DNA of 64,000 nucleotides, from NCBI RefSeq assembly GCF_001457435.1, contig NZ_LN881717.1:1555144-1619143 (forward strand), given 5' to 3'. Positions 42,863-51,894 of the stretch are shown piece after piece. The stretch comes from Actinobaculum massiliense. Lineage in GTDB: Bacteria; Actinomycetota; Actinomycetes; Actinomycetales; Actinomycetaceae. Numbering within the stretch: the first letter of the stretch is position 1; every line of letters begins with the position of its first letter. A program made the translations under genes and the position numbers. The notes below the pieces were generated by a model. It worked only from the letters and a program-made list of their open reading frames with translations, was not told where the DNA came from and did no database searches.

Positions 42863-43364
42863 GGGGAATCCCTCCTTGAAATTCAAATCTCGCGTTTTCT
42901 TGGTTTTGACAGCTGGATGGCGCGGCCTGAAGAAGAAATTTTTTATCTTATTGGCCGTTTTTGAGCATGAGGTATCACGGCCTTTGCGGCCCGATACCTC
43001 ATTGTGTGGAGAGCGGTTATCCGCCCCGCGCGGCGTCAATTTGCGCCGCTGTGACTGGCTTCCGGAGATCCCTGCGCAATATTGAGGGGGCAATAAAGCC
43101 GTTCCGGTTTGCCGTCGCGCTACTCTTCGCCCGCGGCGTTTCCCGGGAGCCCGGGGCTCGACGGGAACCGCCTGAAGACATGAAAAAAGTCCATCCGATT
43201 CATCTTTGGATAGACGTCTCTAGTCTAACGACATCCGCGCGGTTAATTTCTAGACCTCGCCCTTTGTAGTGCGTCACGTTTAGCGGGGCGGATGTGGGGT
43301 GGCGGCAGAGCGGCGACGCGGCGTCCACGCGCATTTGCGAGCGCCGCGGAGCTGACGCCCCTGC
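42863..43364. other. 502-base intergenic region upstream of the second OFA carrier
   Basis: It holds the OFA leader, a 10-bp inverted repeat (listed), an A/T patch near 42935-42950, and a region at 43195-43260 with AGACGTCT and TAGTCTAACG that could include a promoter. ORFs here do not resemble proteins. Confidence 0.5.
42967..43002. promoter_or_regulatory. Inverted repeat upstream of the second OFA carrier
   Basis: ATGAGGTATC and GATACCTCAT are exact complements separated by 16 bases that themselves contain GGCC on both sides. It lies 105 bases upstream of the GTG. The AT-mixed arms suggest an operator, possibly for a GntR- or TetR-type regulator. The class is a guess. Confidence 0.5.
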
Positions 43365-43943
43365 CTAGAGAAGGATAAGAACCAGCGCCGCCACCGTGCA
43401 GATAAGACCAACCCCAAGGAGGATCGAAACGCGGCGTTCTTGCCGCAGATTCTCCCGCGCTTCGGTCAGCTCCCCGCGCGCTTTGGCGAGGGCTTCGCGC
43501 AGCTGACGGGTTTCATTCTCTCGGGTCTCGGCGGCCAAGCGCTGTTCTTCTTCAGCGGCCCTCTTCTGTTCCAGCTCCTTGAGAGATTGCGTTAGGTCGG
43601 CGGTCAACACAACCGACTTAGATGCGGAGGCCTCGCGATCTTTCTCCAGCGCGCTCACCTGCCCACGCGCGGCCGCAAGCTGATTTTCCAGAGTGCTGAC
43701 CTGCGTTACTAGGGCGGCGGCACGCTTGTTGGCCGCCTCCGCGCGTGCATTGGCATGCCGAAGCGCGCTCGCCTCGCCCTCGCGGTACTCTTGCGCGCTG
43801 AAAGCAGAGGGGGATGGTGCCGCGCTCGGGGCAGACGCCTGCGCGCTCGCGGGCTCGCTGGCCGCGTGGGAGGTGGCCGCTTCTACCGAATGCGAGGTAC
43901 CCGCGCCCGCCGCGCGGCGACCGGAGCTCTTGCGGTTTTCCAT
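43365..43943 (-). CDS. Tail-anchored coiled-coil protein, unknown function
   Basis: 192 residues. Residues 1-50 are Ala/Ser/Pro rich and probably disordered. Residues about 55-165 form an unbroken charged heptad region (ANKRAAALVTQVSTLENQLA, SLKELEQKRAAEEEQRL). Residues 172-192 are one hydrophobic span (SILLGVGLICTVAALVLILL) at the very end, with the body on the cytoplasmic side. No family was recognised. It stands alone between the OFA carrier and fumC. Confidence 0.75.
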   Translation of the reverse strand: MENRKSSGRRAAGAGTSHSVEAATSHAASEPASAQASAPSAAPSPSAFSAQEYREGEASALRHANARAEAANKRAAALVTQVSTLENQLAAARGQVSALEKDREASASKSVVLTADLTQSLKELEQKRAAEEEQRLAAETRENETRQLREALAKARGELTEARENLRQERRVSILLGVGLICTVAALVLILL

Positions 43944-44027
43944 CTTGTCTCCTCCTGTCTGCTGAGCTAGGCCTAGCCTAAGCGCCTGCCCACGACTCTA
44001 CTCGAGGTATTGGAGCCACGAGCGCCA

Positions 44028-44092
44028 CGGTCCGCGGCGGTTCGGCCCCGGTCCGCGGTGGTTAGGCTACGGTCCGCGGCGGTTCGGCCTCG
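44028..44092. repeat. Three tandem 21-bp repeats upstream of fumC
   Basis: CGGTCCGCGG(C/T)GGTT(C/A)GGC starts at 44028, 44049 and 44070, with an exact 21-base period. The array ends about 45 bases before the fumC ATG. A two-turn period would place copies on the same face of the helix. Confidence 0.75.
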
Positions 44093-44135
44093 GTGTCGCA
44101 GAGTTTTCAATGGCCGCACCACCTAAGCTATAGGC

Positions 44136-45518
44136 ATGGAAACAAGGGTGGAGCATGATTCGCTGGGCGAAGTACGGGTGCCGTCCGAGCACCTGTGGGG
44201 CGCGCAGACGCAACGTAGCCTCGATAACTTCCCCATCGGGCGCGAGAGATTCGTCTGGGGGAGGCCCCTTATCCGCGCTTTTGGTTTGTTGAAGTTTGCG
44301 GCGGCGCGGGCAAACTGCGATCTCGGGGTGCTCGACGCCGAACGGGCGCGTCTTATTTGCGCGGCGGCGAAAGAGGTTGCCGACGGCGCGCACGACGCCG
44401 AATTTCCGCTCGTCGCCTTCCAGACCGGATCTGGCACCCAGACGAATATGAACGCCAATGAGGTCATTGCCAACCGCGCCAATGAGCTAGCGGGTAGGCC
44501 ACGTGGGAGCGAGGAGCCGGTACATCCCAATGATCACGTGAACCGCAGTCAGTCCTCAAATGACACATTCCCCACCGCCATGTACGTGGCCGTGGTGGAG
44601 GGTTTACACCAGCACCTCTATCCGGCGCTAAAAGAACTGCTGGGGATTGTTGATGCCAAGGCCGCGAATTTCGCGGAAATAATAATGGCCGGACGCACAC
44701 ATCTGGAGGACGCTACGCCGGTGAGCCTCGGGCAGGTGATATCCGGCTGGGCGGCGCAGATTCGCGGCGCGGTGGTGGCCCTCAAAGACGCCGAAGTCGA
44801 GGCGCGCAAATTGGCCATTGGCGGCACCGCGGTGGGTACCGGCCTCAATAGCCCGGCGGGATTCGGCCCCGCGGTGGCGAGAATTATTAGCGCGCAAACA
44901 GGGATCGAGTTCGCGCAGGCCGATAATCTTTTCGCGGCGCTTTCGGCCCACGATGAGCTGGTGGAAGTATCCGCGGCTTTGCGGACGCTGGCTGGTGCCT
45001 TGCTCAAAATCGCCAACGACGTGCGCTGGTACGCTTCTGGCCCGCGCGCGGGAATTGGGGAAATCAGCATTCCCGCCAATGAGCCGGGAAGTTCGATTAT
45101 GCCGGGCAAGGTGAACCCCACCCAGGCCGAAGCGCTATCCATGGTCTGCATCAAGGTGTTTGGCAACGATGCGTCGGTTGCCTTCGCTGGCTCGCAAGGC
45201 AATTTCCAACTCAACGTCTATAAGCCAATTATTGCTTGGAGCGTGCTCGAATCAATTGGCTTGCTTTCCGACGCCGTCCAGAGTTTCGCACGGCGTTGCG
45301 CGCGGGGGATTATGCCGCGCGAGCGGGTTATTGACGAGCATTTGCATAATGACCTCATGCTGGTGACGGCTCTTTCCCCACATATTGGCTACGAAAAATC
45401 CGCGAAAATTGCTCAGCGCGCGCAAGGCGAGCGTCTCTCCCTGCGGGAGGCAGCTCTCGGCGAAGGAATCGCGCCCGCGGACTTCGACCGCTGGGTTGAC
45501 CCGCACCGGATGATTTAG
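44136..45518 (+). CDS. fumC: Fumarate hydratase class II
   Basis: 460 residues, standard for the Fe-independent tetrameric fumarase. Seen: [28 protein letters not shown] and the superfamily signature [16 protein letters not shown]. It interconverts fumarate and malate in the TCA cycle or the reductive branch to succinate. The NAD-malic enzyme later in the window uses malate. Its stop abuts the stop of folA on the other strand, with no base between. There is no room for a classical terminator. Confidence 0.96.
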   Translation: METRVEHDSLGEVRVPSEHLWGAQTQRSLDNFPIGRERFVWGRPLIRAFGLLKFAAARANCDLGVLDAERARLICAAAKEVADGAHDAEFPLVAFQTGSGTQTNMNANEVIANRANELAGRPRGSEEPVHPNDHVNRSQSSNDTFPTAMYVAVVEGLHQHLYPALKELLGIVDAKAANFAEIIMAGRTHLEDATPVSLGQVISGWAAQIRGAVVALKDAEVEARKLAIGGTAVGTGLNSPAGFGPAVARIISAQTGIEFAQADNLFAALSAHDELVEVSAALRTLAGALLKIANDVRWYASGPRAGIGEISIPANEPGSSIMPGKVNPTQAEALSMVCIKVFGNDASVAFAGSQGNFQLNVYKPIIAWSVLESIGLLSDAVQSFARRCARGIMPRERVIDEHLHNDLMLVTALSPHIGYEKSAKIAQRAQGERLSLREAALGEGIAPADFDRWVDPHRMI

Positions 45519-46079
45519 CTAAGGAAGCGCGAGTTTAGCTATATCCGCGGGGAGCTCTACGCCCGGGCGGGCAAGTAGCTCAATGCGGAAACGTTCCCCG
45601 GAGGACGACGTTATCCACGGGCTATCTGTAAGCGTACGCCGCATCTCCCAAGTTCCCGAAAGTTCAGGCGCGAACACGTCCGCGTTTGACGCGTTTTTAT
45701 CTACCGTGGTGCGAACCAAAATATCTGCCACCGGCTCCAGCTCGGCGTAGATATTTCCACCCCCGGCGATCCAGGCCAGATCCGGTGCGGCGCCAAAAGC
45801 TGATCCGTAATTGAATGCGCCTTCAATGGCTTCGTGGACGGACCCAACTTGGCGCGCGGCTCCGGCGTCGTACGAACCATTGCGGGTGACCACGAAAGTG
45901 GGAGTGTTCTTCATGGCTCGGCGCCCGGAAGCCTCCCAGGTGCGCCGGCCCATAATGAGTGGGCGGCCCCGCACGGTGGTGCGGAAGAACTTGCGGTCCT
46001 CGGGGATGTCCCAGGGTAAATGCGTACCGTTGGCGATCGCGCCGCTCGGGCTTTGCGCCCAAATCATTCCGATCAGCAT
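45519..46079 (-). CDS. folA: Dihydrofolate reductase
   Basis: 186 residues, a little longer than the usual 160. IWAQSPSGAIANGTHLPWDI opens the fold. PEDRKFFRTTV holds the acidic substrate residue region, RPLIMGRRTWEA the NADPH site and IAGGGNIYAEL the Gly-Gly loop. It regenerates tetrahydrofolate consumed by ThyA. The ATG directly follows the thyA stop (TAAATG), so the two are coupled. Confidence 0.95.
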   Translation of the reverse strand: MLIGMIWAQSPSGAIANGTHLPWDIPEDRKFFRTTVRGRPLIMGRRTWEASGRRAMKNTPTFVVTRNGSYDAGAARQVGSVHEAIEGAFNYGSAFGAAPDLAWIAGGGNIYAELEPVADILVRTTVDKNASNADVFAPELSGTWEMRRTLTDSPWITSSSGERFRIELLARPGVELPADIAKLALP

Positions 46080-46892
46080 TTACACCGCCACCGGTGCCGC
46101 GATTTTCGGGTGATGCTGGTAGCCCTCGGAGGCGTCGATATCGTCCATCTGGTAATCGAAAATCGAAGGCGCCTGGCGCAATTTGAGAGTGGGGAAGGGG
46201 AATGGTTCGCGTGAGAGCTGTTCCTTCACCTGTTCAATGTGGTTGGTGTAAATATGGCAGTCGCCGCCGGTCCAAATGAATTCGCCTACCTCGAGCCCGG
46301 TCTGCTGGGCCACCATGTGGGTAAGAAGCGAATACGAAGAAATATTAAACGGCACGCCCAGGAACATATCCGCGCTGCGCTGGTAGAGCTGGCAGGAAAG
46401 CTTGCCATCGGCCACGTAGAACTGGAAGAACGCGTGGCAGGGCTGGAGCGCCATCTGATCCAGATCCGCCACGTTCCACGCAGAAACGATAATGCGGCGC
46501 GATTCGGGGGATTCGCGTAGCTGGCGGATAACGTTCGCGATCTGATCAATATGCTCGCCGCTGGGGGTAGGCCAGCTACGCCACTGGTAGCCGTAAACCG
46601 GCCCCAGCTCGCCGTCCTCGTCAGCCCACTCGTCCCAAATAGAAATGCCGTGTTCCTTCAGCCAAGCGATATTTGTGGAGCCAGAAAGGAACCAGAGGAG
46701 CTCGCCCTTCACGGATTTCATCGGCACGAACTTCGTGGTAATTCGGGGGAAGCCGTCCTGCAGGTTGTAGCGCAGTTGACGGCCAAAAAGCGAAAGCGTG
46801 CCGGTTCCGGTGCGGTCGCCCTTCTGCGCACCGGTGGCCAGAATTTCAGCCAAAAGATCTTCGTACTGTCGGTTAATCACCGTGTTTCCCAT
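46080..46892 (-). CDS. thyA: Thymidylate synthase
   Basis: 270 residues from ATG 46892 ([14 protein letters not shown]), the family's natural start. The ORF extends 29 residues upstream, but that part overlaps a hairpin and is not conserved. The catalytic Cys is in [14 protein letters not shown]. Other conserved parts are [26 protein letters not shown] and [13 protein letters not shown]. It methylates dUMP to dTMP with methylene-tetrahydrofolate. It forms an operon with folA. No SD is visible before the chosen ATG. Confidence 0.96.
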   Translation of the reverse strand: MGNTVINRQYEDLLAEILATGAQKGDRTGTGTLSLFGRQLRYNLQDGFPRITTKFVPMKSVKGELLWFLSGSTNIAWLKEHGISIWDEWADEDGELGPVYGYQWRSWPTPSGEHIDQIANVIRQLRESPESRRIIVSAWNVADLDQMALQPCHAFFQFYVADGKLSCQLYQRSADMFLGVPFNISSYSLLTHMVAQQTGLEVGEFIWTGGDCHIYTNHIEQVKEQLSREPFPFPTLKLRQAPSIFDYQMDDIDASEGYQHHPKIAAPVAV

Positions 46893-46946
46893 GCGTGCAA
46901 GTGTAAATGCTTTTCGATGTGCGCGCCGTAAGCCAGGCGCCGACGG

Positions 46947-46990
46947 CGAAGCGCGCGGCGCGAACTCGCAAGGCTTCACCGCGCGCTTCG
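46947..46990 (-). terminator. GC hairpin between the DUF2505 gene and thyA
   Basis: CGAAGCGCGCGG and CCGCGCGCTTCG (12 bp) enclose GCGA-AC-TCGC. It begins 8 bases after the DUF2505 stop on the minus strand. There is no T run. Confidence 0.55.
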
Positions 46991-46997
46991 AGGCGAG

Positions 46998-47468
46998 TTA
47001 GCGCTGGGCGAGAATCTCCGTGATGAGCTGAGCATCACGGTCCAGTACGCCGTCTACCTTCTCCGCAATCGCGCTTTCAATGCGCCCGCCAATAAGCGGG
47101 ATCTTCACCTTGACCTCGCCACTGACGGTCACGGTTGAGTTGTTGGGATCAGCGGGGGCCGCTACAACGTGAGACGCGAGTTCGGCGGAGACGGGGAGCG
47201 GAGCATCCAAGCTCATATTAACCGCATCACCCTGGCGCCGCATCCGCACCGTAGCTTCAATATCTGAGCGAATGAGCTTTTGGGCTATCGACGGCAACTT
47301 GTTCGCCTCAATACCGGCCGTGAGCGTGGCGGAATCGCCCTCGCGTGAAAAGTCGTAGCTACCCACGGAGAGTTTCGACATACGCAAATCCGCGAGTTCC
47401 TGGGAAAGGAGAACTTCCACGACGTCGTCTACCGAGCCTGCCACGGTGTAGGAGTGAGAAATATTCAT
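46998..47468 (-). CDS. DUF2505 family protein (START/SRPBCC-like)
   Basis: 156 residues. MNISHSYTVAGSVDDVVEVL at the start and the late segment VTVSGEVKVKIPLIGGRIES match the actinobacterial DUF2505 family, which adopts a ligand-binding START-like fold. No catalytic residues or signal peptide. It is 15 bases downstream of the permease gene, in the same direction. The ligand is unknown. Confidence 0.85.
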   Translation of the reverse strand: MNISHSYTVAGSVDDVVEVLLSQELADLRMSKLSVGSYDFSREGDSATLTAGIEANKLPSIAQKLIRSDIEATVRMRRQGDAVNMSLDAPLPVSAELASHVVAAPADPNNSTVTVSGEVKVKIPLIGGRIESAIAEKVDGVLDRDAQLITEILAQR

Positions 47469-47483
47469 GGACTTATTCTTCCT

Positions 47484-48923
47484 TTAGTGTTTGAGCTCCC
47501 GCAATTCTTCGCCGGCAAGATCGCGTGGAGTGGGAAGCTGGCGTACCCGTGCCAAGATGAAGTAGGCGCCGATCATAATGAGGATATAGGGAAGCCCGGC
47601 GTACCAAGCCACCGGCATAAGCCACAGCAAAGCAACGTAAATTGCCAAGGAAACCGCGATCACACAAATGGGGACGAACGGCGCACCCCACAGCCGGGCG
47701 GGTGCGGGCGGCAATCCCAGCGCATTGCGCTTGCGCCGGAAAGCAAGATGCGTGAGCATCGTCGTCACCCACGTCACCAGAATGCCCACGGTTGCGCAAC
47801 CATACAGGTACGCAAAGGCGGCGTCGGGCGAAACAATTGCGAGTACCGAGGCCACGAACATCCCTGCCGCGGCGATCAGTACCGCCCCGCGCGGAGCGCC
47901 GTGGTTCGTGGTACGGGCGGCAAAACGCGGTGCCATGCCGTCAATGGCCAGGGCGTGAATCATCCGCGAGGAGGAATAAAGGCAACCGTTCGCTGCCGAA
48001 AGCGCCGCGACAAGGAGGACCGCGTTCATAATGTGGCCGGCGCCGGAAACATGCGCGGCGTCGAGAGCAATGACGAACGGCGATTGTTCAATGCTCTCCA
48101 ATGGCTGGGCGGTGACGGTCCATGGCTGTACGGCGACGACCACCAAGATTGCGCCAACGTAGAAAAGCAAAAGACGCCAAATCATGGTGTGGGCAGCGCG
48201 CGGAATATCGCGCTCCGGGTGCTCGGATTCGGCCGCAGAAACCGAGACGTTTTCGATACCGCCGAAGGAAAACACCGCCATGCAGGCCGCGGCGAGGATT
48301 CCCGAAACTCCGTAGGGAGCGAAACCGCCGTGTTCAGTGAGATTTGAGAGGCCCACCGGATCGGCGTCGGGCAAGCCAACAAAAATGAGCACCGCCCCGA
48401 GCAAGATGAACACCGAAATGGCGACCACTTTGATCATAGAGAACCAATACTCGGAAGTTCCATATAAGTGCACGGTGGCGAGGTTGAGCCCAATAATGAA
48501 GAGTGAACAAAGAATTGTGCCCACGCCTTCGTCCAGGCCCGGAATCCAGCGTTGGAGATATTTGGCGCTCGCGGTAACCTCCGCGCCCACCGCGATCAGC
48601 ATAGTAATGGCGAAGTTCCAGCGGGTCACGAAGCCACCGAGATTGCCTAGGTAGGAGGCGGCAACCGTGCCGTGCCCGCCGGGTACGGGATGCGCGGAAA
48701 CAAGTTCGGCCAGCGCCCACACCACCGCGAGCGCAAGCCCGCCGGCAATCATGTAAGAAATGACGGTGGCCGGCCCGGCGTGCTGGATGGTGCCGCCGGC
48801 GCCAAGAAACAGCCCGGTTCCCAGTGCCCCCGAGAGTGCGATCATGGCGATTTGCGCGCTTGTAAGTTGCCGCGCGAGCGTGGTGCGCCCCTCGTGCTGG
48901 GCGTTTTTATCTTGATTTTCCAC
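47484..48923 (-). CDS. Amino-acid permease (APC superfamily, AAT type)
   Basis: 479 residues with 12 spans. The N-terminal signature is SAQIAMIALSGALGTGLFLGAGG. PGGHGTVAASYLG and SFGGIENVSVSAAESEHPE follow, with the SFxGxE motif in span 6. The C-terminus is basic and short. The AAT family imports neutral, aromatic or basic amino acids by proton symport. Specificity is not readable. A 9-G tract lies in the divergent region before the gene. Confidence 0.9.
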   Translation of the reverse strand: MENQDKNAQHEGRTTLARQLTSAQIAMIALSGALGTGLFLGAGGTIQHAGPATVISYMIAGGLALAVVWALAELVSAHPVPGGHGTVAASYLGNLGGFVTRWNFAITMLIAVGAEVTASAKYLQRWIPGLDEGVGTILCSLFIIGLNLATVHLYGTSEYWFSMIKVVAISVFILLGAVLIFVGLPDADPVGLSNLTEHGGFAPYGVSGILAAACMAVFSFGGIENVSVSAAESEHPERDIPRAAHTMIWRLLLFYVGAILVVVAVQPWTVTAQPLESIEQSPFVIALDAAHVSGAGHIMNAVLLVAALSAANGCLYSSSRMIHALAIDGMAPRFAARTTNHGAPRGAVLIAAAGMFVASVLAIVSPDAAFAYLYGCATVGILVTWVTTMLTHLAFRRKRNALGLPPAPARLWGAPFVPICVIAVSLAIYVALLWLMPVAWYAGLPYILIMIGAYFILARVRQLPTPRDLAGEELRELKH

Positions 48924-49008
48924 GGGTTACCTCCGGTCTGCTGACCGCTCCAGATTAGGTGAAAATTAACTACCGTGCCCGCTCGTTCCGCTGAATAAAC
49001 AAAACTGT

Positions 49009-49017
49009 GGGGGGGGG
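49009..49017 (+). repeat. Nine-G homopolymer between permease and kinase genes
   Basis: G9 lies in the 190-base divergent region between the permease start (48923) and the kinase start (49114). It is the longest G/C homopolymer I noticed. Such tracts slip during replication and can alter promoter spacing. Confidence 0.6.
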
Positions 49018-49113
49018 ATTTAGCAGTCCTGCGCTTAGCCTCCCCACGCCCGCCATCCAAATGCCCTGCTCCTGGCGTTTCGCACCGGGCGGCCGCGCGG
49101 TTAGTGTTAAAGC

Positions 49114-50556
49114 ATGCCGTCACTAAGCAATATTCTCAGCCGGTCCACCGATCTGCACACACCGGACCGCGAATGGCTCCATCAACTTGTGGGGGATTGG
49201 CAACTTATTGCCGATTTTGCCTTTGTCGATTTGGTGTTGCTGGTCCCCGCCAAGGACGGCCGGCTCCTCATCTGCGCTGTAGCACGCCCCGCGACGGCTT
49301 CCACTGTGCTTGATAACGACGTCGTCGGCACAGCAATTGACCCGCAGGCAGCCGAGCTGGTGCGGGCGGTGCTTGAAAGTGGCGAGCAACGTACCTTCTA
49401 TATGCACGGGCTCACCTACACCTGTTATCCGGTGCGGCGTAAAGAGGGTGAGCCTTTCGCCGTTTTCGCCGAGTTGCGCGGGGATGCGGAAGACGTCGAT
49501 AGCACCCTGCTTCATTCCTCCTACGCGCAGATTGAGCATCTCCTCCTCGGCATGGTCAGTAGTGGCGACTTCCCACTCCTGGACACTCCGGCCGGTTTCC
49601 GCCACGGAACCCCGCGCGTCACCGACGGCTTCACGCATCTGGACGCCGATGGTGCGGTTATTTTCTCCTCTCCAAACGCCACTTCGAATATGCACCGCCT
49701 GGGCGTTCGCGCGGCGGTCGAAGGCCAAATTCTGGCGGAACAAATCGTCTCGGTTATTGACGATCGAACCGAGCTTGATGAATCCCTCCCGGTGGTGTTG
49801 ATGGGCCGGGCGCCGTGGCTCACGGAGCTCGAACTTCACGGAGTGGTGGTGGCGTTCCGCGCGGTGCCGCTGATAAGTGAGGGCAAACGAGTGGGAGCGA
49901 TTCTGCTGTCGCGTGATGTTACCGAGATTCGACGCCGCGAAATGGAACTGGTGACGAAGGATGCTACGATCCGCGAAATCAACCATCGGGTAAAGAACAA
50001 TCTGCAAACCGTGTCTGCTCTGCTACGAATGCAGGCGCGGCGCGCCTCGGATCCGGAGGTCATTGAGGATCTTTCCCAGGCGCAGCGGCGAGTGGAAACC
50101 ATTGCGCTGGTGCACCAGATTTTGTCGCAGTCTATTGACGAGTCCGTGAATTTTGACGAAATCTTCACCCCGCTGCTGGCCATGTCCACCGATATTGCCG
50201 CCACCGGGGTGCCGGTGCGCGCCGTCCAGCGCGGCAGCTTCGGTAACGTGGGCGCCTCGCGTTCCACCTCGCTGGCGGTGGTGCTTAACGAACTGGTCTC
50301 CAATGCGGTAGAGCACGGGCTTCCCAATGGCGGAAATATCGAGGTGATCGTGAACCGCGAGGGGAGCCACTTGCATATTGAGGTGCTCGACGACGGCGTG
50401 GGGATCGGTGCCGAAGGAATCCACCAGGGACTCGGCACAAAAATTGTGCGGACCATGATTGAAGGCGAACTGCGTGGCTCGATTGAATGGAAGAATCGCG
50501 CCGAAGGCGGCACCGGGGTGTATATCGAATTCGACGTGGCCGATGTAGAGCCGTAG
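49114..50556 (+). CDS. pdtaS: Sensor histidine kinase PdtaS-like (HisKA_2)
   Basis: 480 residues, no membrane span, so cytoplasmic. A GAF-like N-terminal sensor covers about 20-150 and a PAS region about 165-285. The HisKA_2 box is REINHRVKNNLQTVSALLRMQ with the phospho-His. The HATPase region has NELVSNAVEHGLPNGG and EVLDDGVGIG. This is the layout of M. tuberculosis PdtaS (Rv3220c), whose partner PdtaR is an RNA-binding antiterminator. No pdtaR is in the window. It is convergent with whiB1, as in mycobacteria (Rv3220c-Rv3219). Confidence 0.9.
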   Translation: MPSLSNILSRSTDLHTPDREWLHQLVGDWQLIADFAFVDLVLLVPAKDGRLLICAVARPATASTVLDNDVVGTAIDPQAAELVRAVLESGEQRTFYMHGLTYTCYPVRRKEGEPFAVFAELRGDAEDVDSTLLHSSYAQIEHLLLGMVSSGDFPLLDTPAGFRHGTPRVTDGFTHLDADGAVIFSSPNATSNMHRLGVRAAVEGQILAEQIVSVIDDRTELDESLPVVLMGRAPWLTELELHGVVVAFRAVPLISEGKRVGAILLSRDVTEIRRREMELVTKDATIREINHRVKNNLQTVSALLRMQARRASDPEVIEDLSQAQRRVETIALVHQILSQSIDESVNFDEIFTPLLAMSTDIAATGVPVRAVQRGSFGNVGASRSTSLAVVLNELVSNAVEHGLPNGGNIEVIVNREGSHLHIEVLDDGVGIGAEGIHQGLGTKIVRTMIEGELRGSIEWKNRAEGGTGVYIEFDVADVEP

Positions 50557-50673
50557 AGCCGGCGCGTTGCCGACGCCGATGCGGGAGGGCCAGTTTCTTA
50601 TCTGGCAGGAGTGTTGACCCGGCAGAACTACCGTCTGGCAGCGAAGCCGTCCCCGCGGGGTCTGAACCTGGCC

Positions 50674-50931
50674 CTAGACGAGGCTGGCTACGCGCTGTTC
50701 GCGTGCAATGCGGCGACGCAAGGACTTGCGTTCATCCTCGCTGGCGCCACCCCAAACCCCGGTGTCCTGACCGGTTTCCAGGGCATAGGTGAGGCATCGT
50801 TCGCGCACATTGCATTCGCCGCACACTGCTTTGGCTCTCTCGGCCTGTGCCACTGCCGCCGATGAGCTTCCCACCGGGAAGAACATCTCGGGATTTTCCT
50901 TTAGGCAGGCGGCTTTCGAGCGCCAGTCCAT
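50674..50931 (-). CDS. whiB1: WhiB1-type iron-sulfur transcription factor
   Basis: 85 residues from ATG 50931, with GGAGG six bases upstream. The longer ORF upstream is not needed. Four Cys ligands: AACLKEN, then VCGECNVRERC, which bind a 4Fe-4S cluster. The G-V-W-G-G turn and the basic end KSLRRRIAREQR bind DNA or sigma. MDWRSKAACLKENPEMFFP is nearly identical to mycobacterial WhiB1, an essential NO-sensing regulator. A palindrome TGCAAA-N8-TTTGCA lies in its leader/promoter region. Confidence 0.96.
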   Translation of the reverse strand: MDWRSKAACLKENPEMFFPVGSSSAAVAQAERAKAVCGECNVRERCLTYALETGQDTGVWGGASEDERKSLRRRIAREQRVASLV

Positions 50932-50966
50932 TGTGCCTCCTTCGCCGATAAGGGCGTTAGTCATAA

Positions 50967-50986
50967 TGCAAACATCGATTTTTGCA
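50967..50986. promoter_or_regulatory. Palindrome upstream of whiB1
   Basis: TGCAAA and TTTGCA separated by 8 bases containing ATCGAT. It lies 36 bases before the whiB1 start, near where the promoter would be. Candidate operator. Confidence 0.5.
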
Positions 50987-51034
50987 GAGGCGCTACGGAT
51001 CGTAAAGACGCGAATGTGTGAGGTTTTGGGTGCT

Positions 51035-51751
51035 TTATTCTTCTTCACCCGATGATGCGAAAGAAATATCGCCGGGATTGACCAGCCCCGAGGCGAAAGC
51101 GAGTACCACGGCTTGCACGCGGTCGCGCACGTGGAGCTTGGAAAAAATCTTCCCCACGTGGGTTTTCACGGTCGCTTCGGCAACATCGAGCGAATGGGCG
51201 ATTTCTGCGTTCGATTCGCCCTGCGCCATATGCCGAAGCACTTCGCTTTCGCGCTCCGTTAGGTCTTCCAGCCGTGAGGGATCAATGCGGTTCTCGCTGG
51301 CTTGGCGCCGCGAGACCTGGGCGAGAAGGCGCTTGGTCGACGCCGGATCCAAGACGGCGTCTCCCTCGTAGACGGTGCGAATAGCACGCAACATATCTTC
51401 CGGCGGTGCCTCTTTGAGGAGGAAGCCCGAAGCACCCGCGCCAATCGCGCTCATGACGTATTCGTCGAGTTCGAAGGTGGTGAGGACGATGACCTTAGGT
51501 GCCACCGCGTGGCTAAACGTCGTGCTGGTAATGCGGCGGGTTGCCTCGATGCCGTCGAGTTTGGGCATGCGAATGTCCATAAGCACCACGTCCACGGGAA
51601 CAACCGCTAGGCGCCGCAGGGCAAGATCCCCATCCGGAGCTTCCATTACCACCTCCATGTCATCTTGCGAATCGATGACCATGGCAATGCCCGTGCGTAC
51701 GAGTTGCTGATCGTCAATGATCCCAACCCGGATCATTTCCTGAGCAGTCAT
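51035..51751 (-). CDS. NarL/LuxR-family response regulator
   Basis: 238 residues from ATG 51751, with GGAGG upstream. The longer ORF upstream overlaps the kinase 3' end and is not needed. The receiver domain has acidic IIDDQQL, phospho-Asp in VVLMDIRMPKLDG and the late Lys in SGFLLKEAPP. The LuxR HTH is LTERESEVLRHMAQGESNAEIAHSL then VKTHVGKIFSKL. Its partner kinase lies 143 bases upstream in the same direction. whiB1 follows 103 bases downstream. Confidence 0.93.
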   Translation of the reverse strand: MTAQEMIRVGIIDDQQLVRTGIAMVIDSQDDMEVVMEAPDGDLALRRLAVVPVDVVLMDIRMPKLDGIEATRRITSTTFSHAVAPKVIVLTTFELDEYVMSAIGAGASGFLLKEAPPEDMLRAIRTVYEGDAVLDPASTKRLLAQVSRRQASENRIDPSRLEDLTERESEVLRHMAQGESNAEIAHSLDVAEATVKTHVGKIFSKLHVRDRVQAVVLAFASGLVNPGDISFASSGEEE

Positions 51752-51894
51752 AGGATCTTCCTCCTTCAACCCTTTCGCTACGGGAATTCGTTTAGTGTAT
51801 TGGTATCCAACCACTTTTCTGGCCGCCCCGGCGATGTCTGGCGACTGGCGTGTTCGAAATGTTAATGTGTTCCGGCCGTGGTGGAGAGCTTTCG

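Noticed and set aside
42961..43269. 102-residue plus-strand ORF upstream of the second OFA carrier
   Set aside because: No start signal, mixed composition, overlaps the inverted repeat; treated as non-coding.
45606..45618. Second DnaA-box-like site TTATCCACG in folA
   Set aside because: Not a perfect match and inside a coding region.
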